From an uncultured Rhodospirillaceae bacterium (lineage in GTDB: Bacteria; Pseudomonadota; Alphaproteobacteria; Rhodospirillales; UBA2165), in NCBI GenBank assembly GCA_913054205.1, contig CAJXJM010000078.1, positions 1 to 8,915 of the forward strand: a DNA stretch of 8,915 bases, given 5' to 3'. How positions within the stretch are numbered: the first letter of the stretch is position 1; each line of letters starts with the position of its first letter. The position numbers and the translations under genes are program-made. The notes below the pieces were generated by a model. The model saw only the letters and a program-made list of their open reading frames with translations, was not told the origin of the DNA and searched no databases. This document shows, piece after piece, positions 8,888 to 8,915 of this stretch.

Positions 8888-8915
8888 TTTTAATTCCCAA
8901 TATTCAAAAATTGTG

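Overview
The window looks like chromosomal DNA of an alphaproteobacterium. The evidence is a primosomal helicase gene (priA) directly upstream of a five-gene F1 ATP synthase cluster in the order delta-alpha-gamma-beta-epsilon, with no F0 genes attached. That split arrangement is typical of Alphaproteobacteria. The intergenic element after the epsilon gene also resembles the small dispersed palindromic repeats common in that class. The exact lineage cannot be read from the sequence.

Layout: bases 1-2180 hold priA, open at the left edge so its true start is probably outside the window. A 226-base gap carries the leader of the ATP synthase operon, including a hairpin just before the first ribosome binding site. 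Bases 2407-7317 hold atpH, atpA, atpG, atpD and atpC, tightly packed on the + strand and presumably one transcript for the soluble catalytic F1 sector. A palindromic repeat (7330-7392) and a strong, probably bidirectional rho-independent terminator (7413-7444) close the operon.

The most interesting locus follows. Bases 7614-8261 read as one 215-residue thioredoxin-fold protein of the iodothyronine deiodinase-like family if the in-frame TGA at 7857-7859 is decoded as selenocysteine. The TGA sits exactly where deiodinases carry their catalytic Sec (GSYT-U-PPF), deiodinase-type motifs continue in the same frame downstream, and a hairpin of bacterial SECIS geometry starts a few bases after the codon. 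Ordinary gene calling would report two unrelated fragments.

Convergent to it, on the - strand, lies a DUF2306-like polytopic membrane protein gene (8286-8887) broken by what looks like a single-base deletion near 8592-8598. Unlike the TGA, this is a true frame change and is most simply a pseudogene or a sequence error.

The genes form three units: replication restart (priA), energy conversion (atpHAGDC), and a separately transcribed selenoprotein facing a damaged membrane-protein gene. No sel genes (selA, selB, selC, selD) are in the window, so the selenoprotein call depends on them being elsewhere in the genome.
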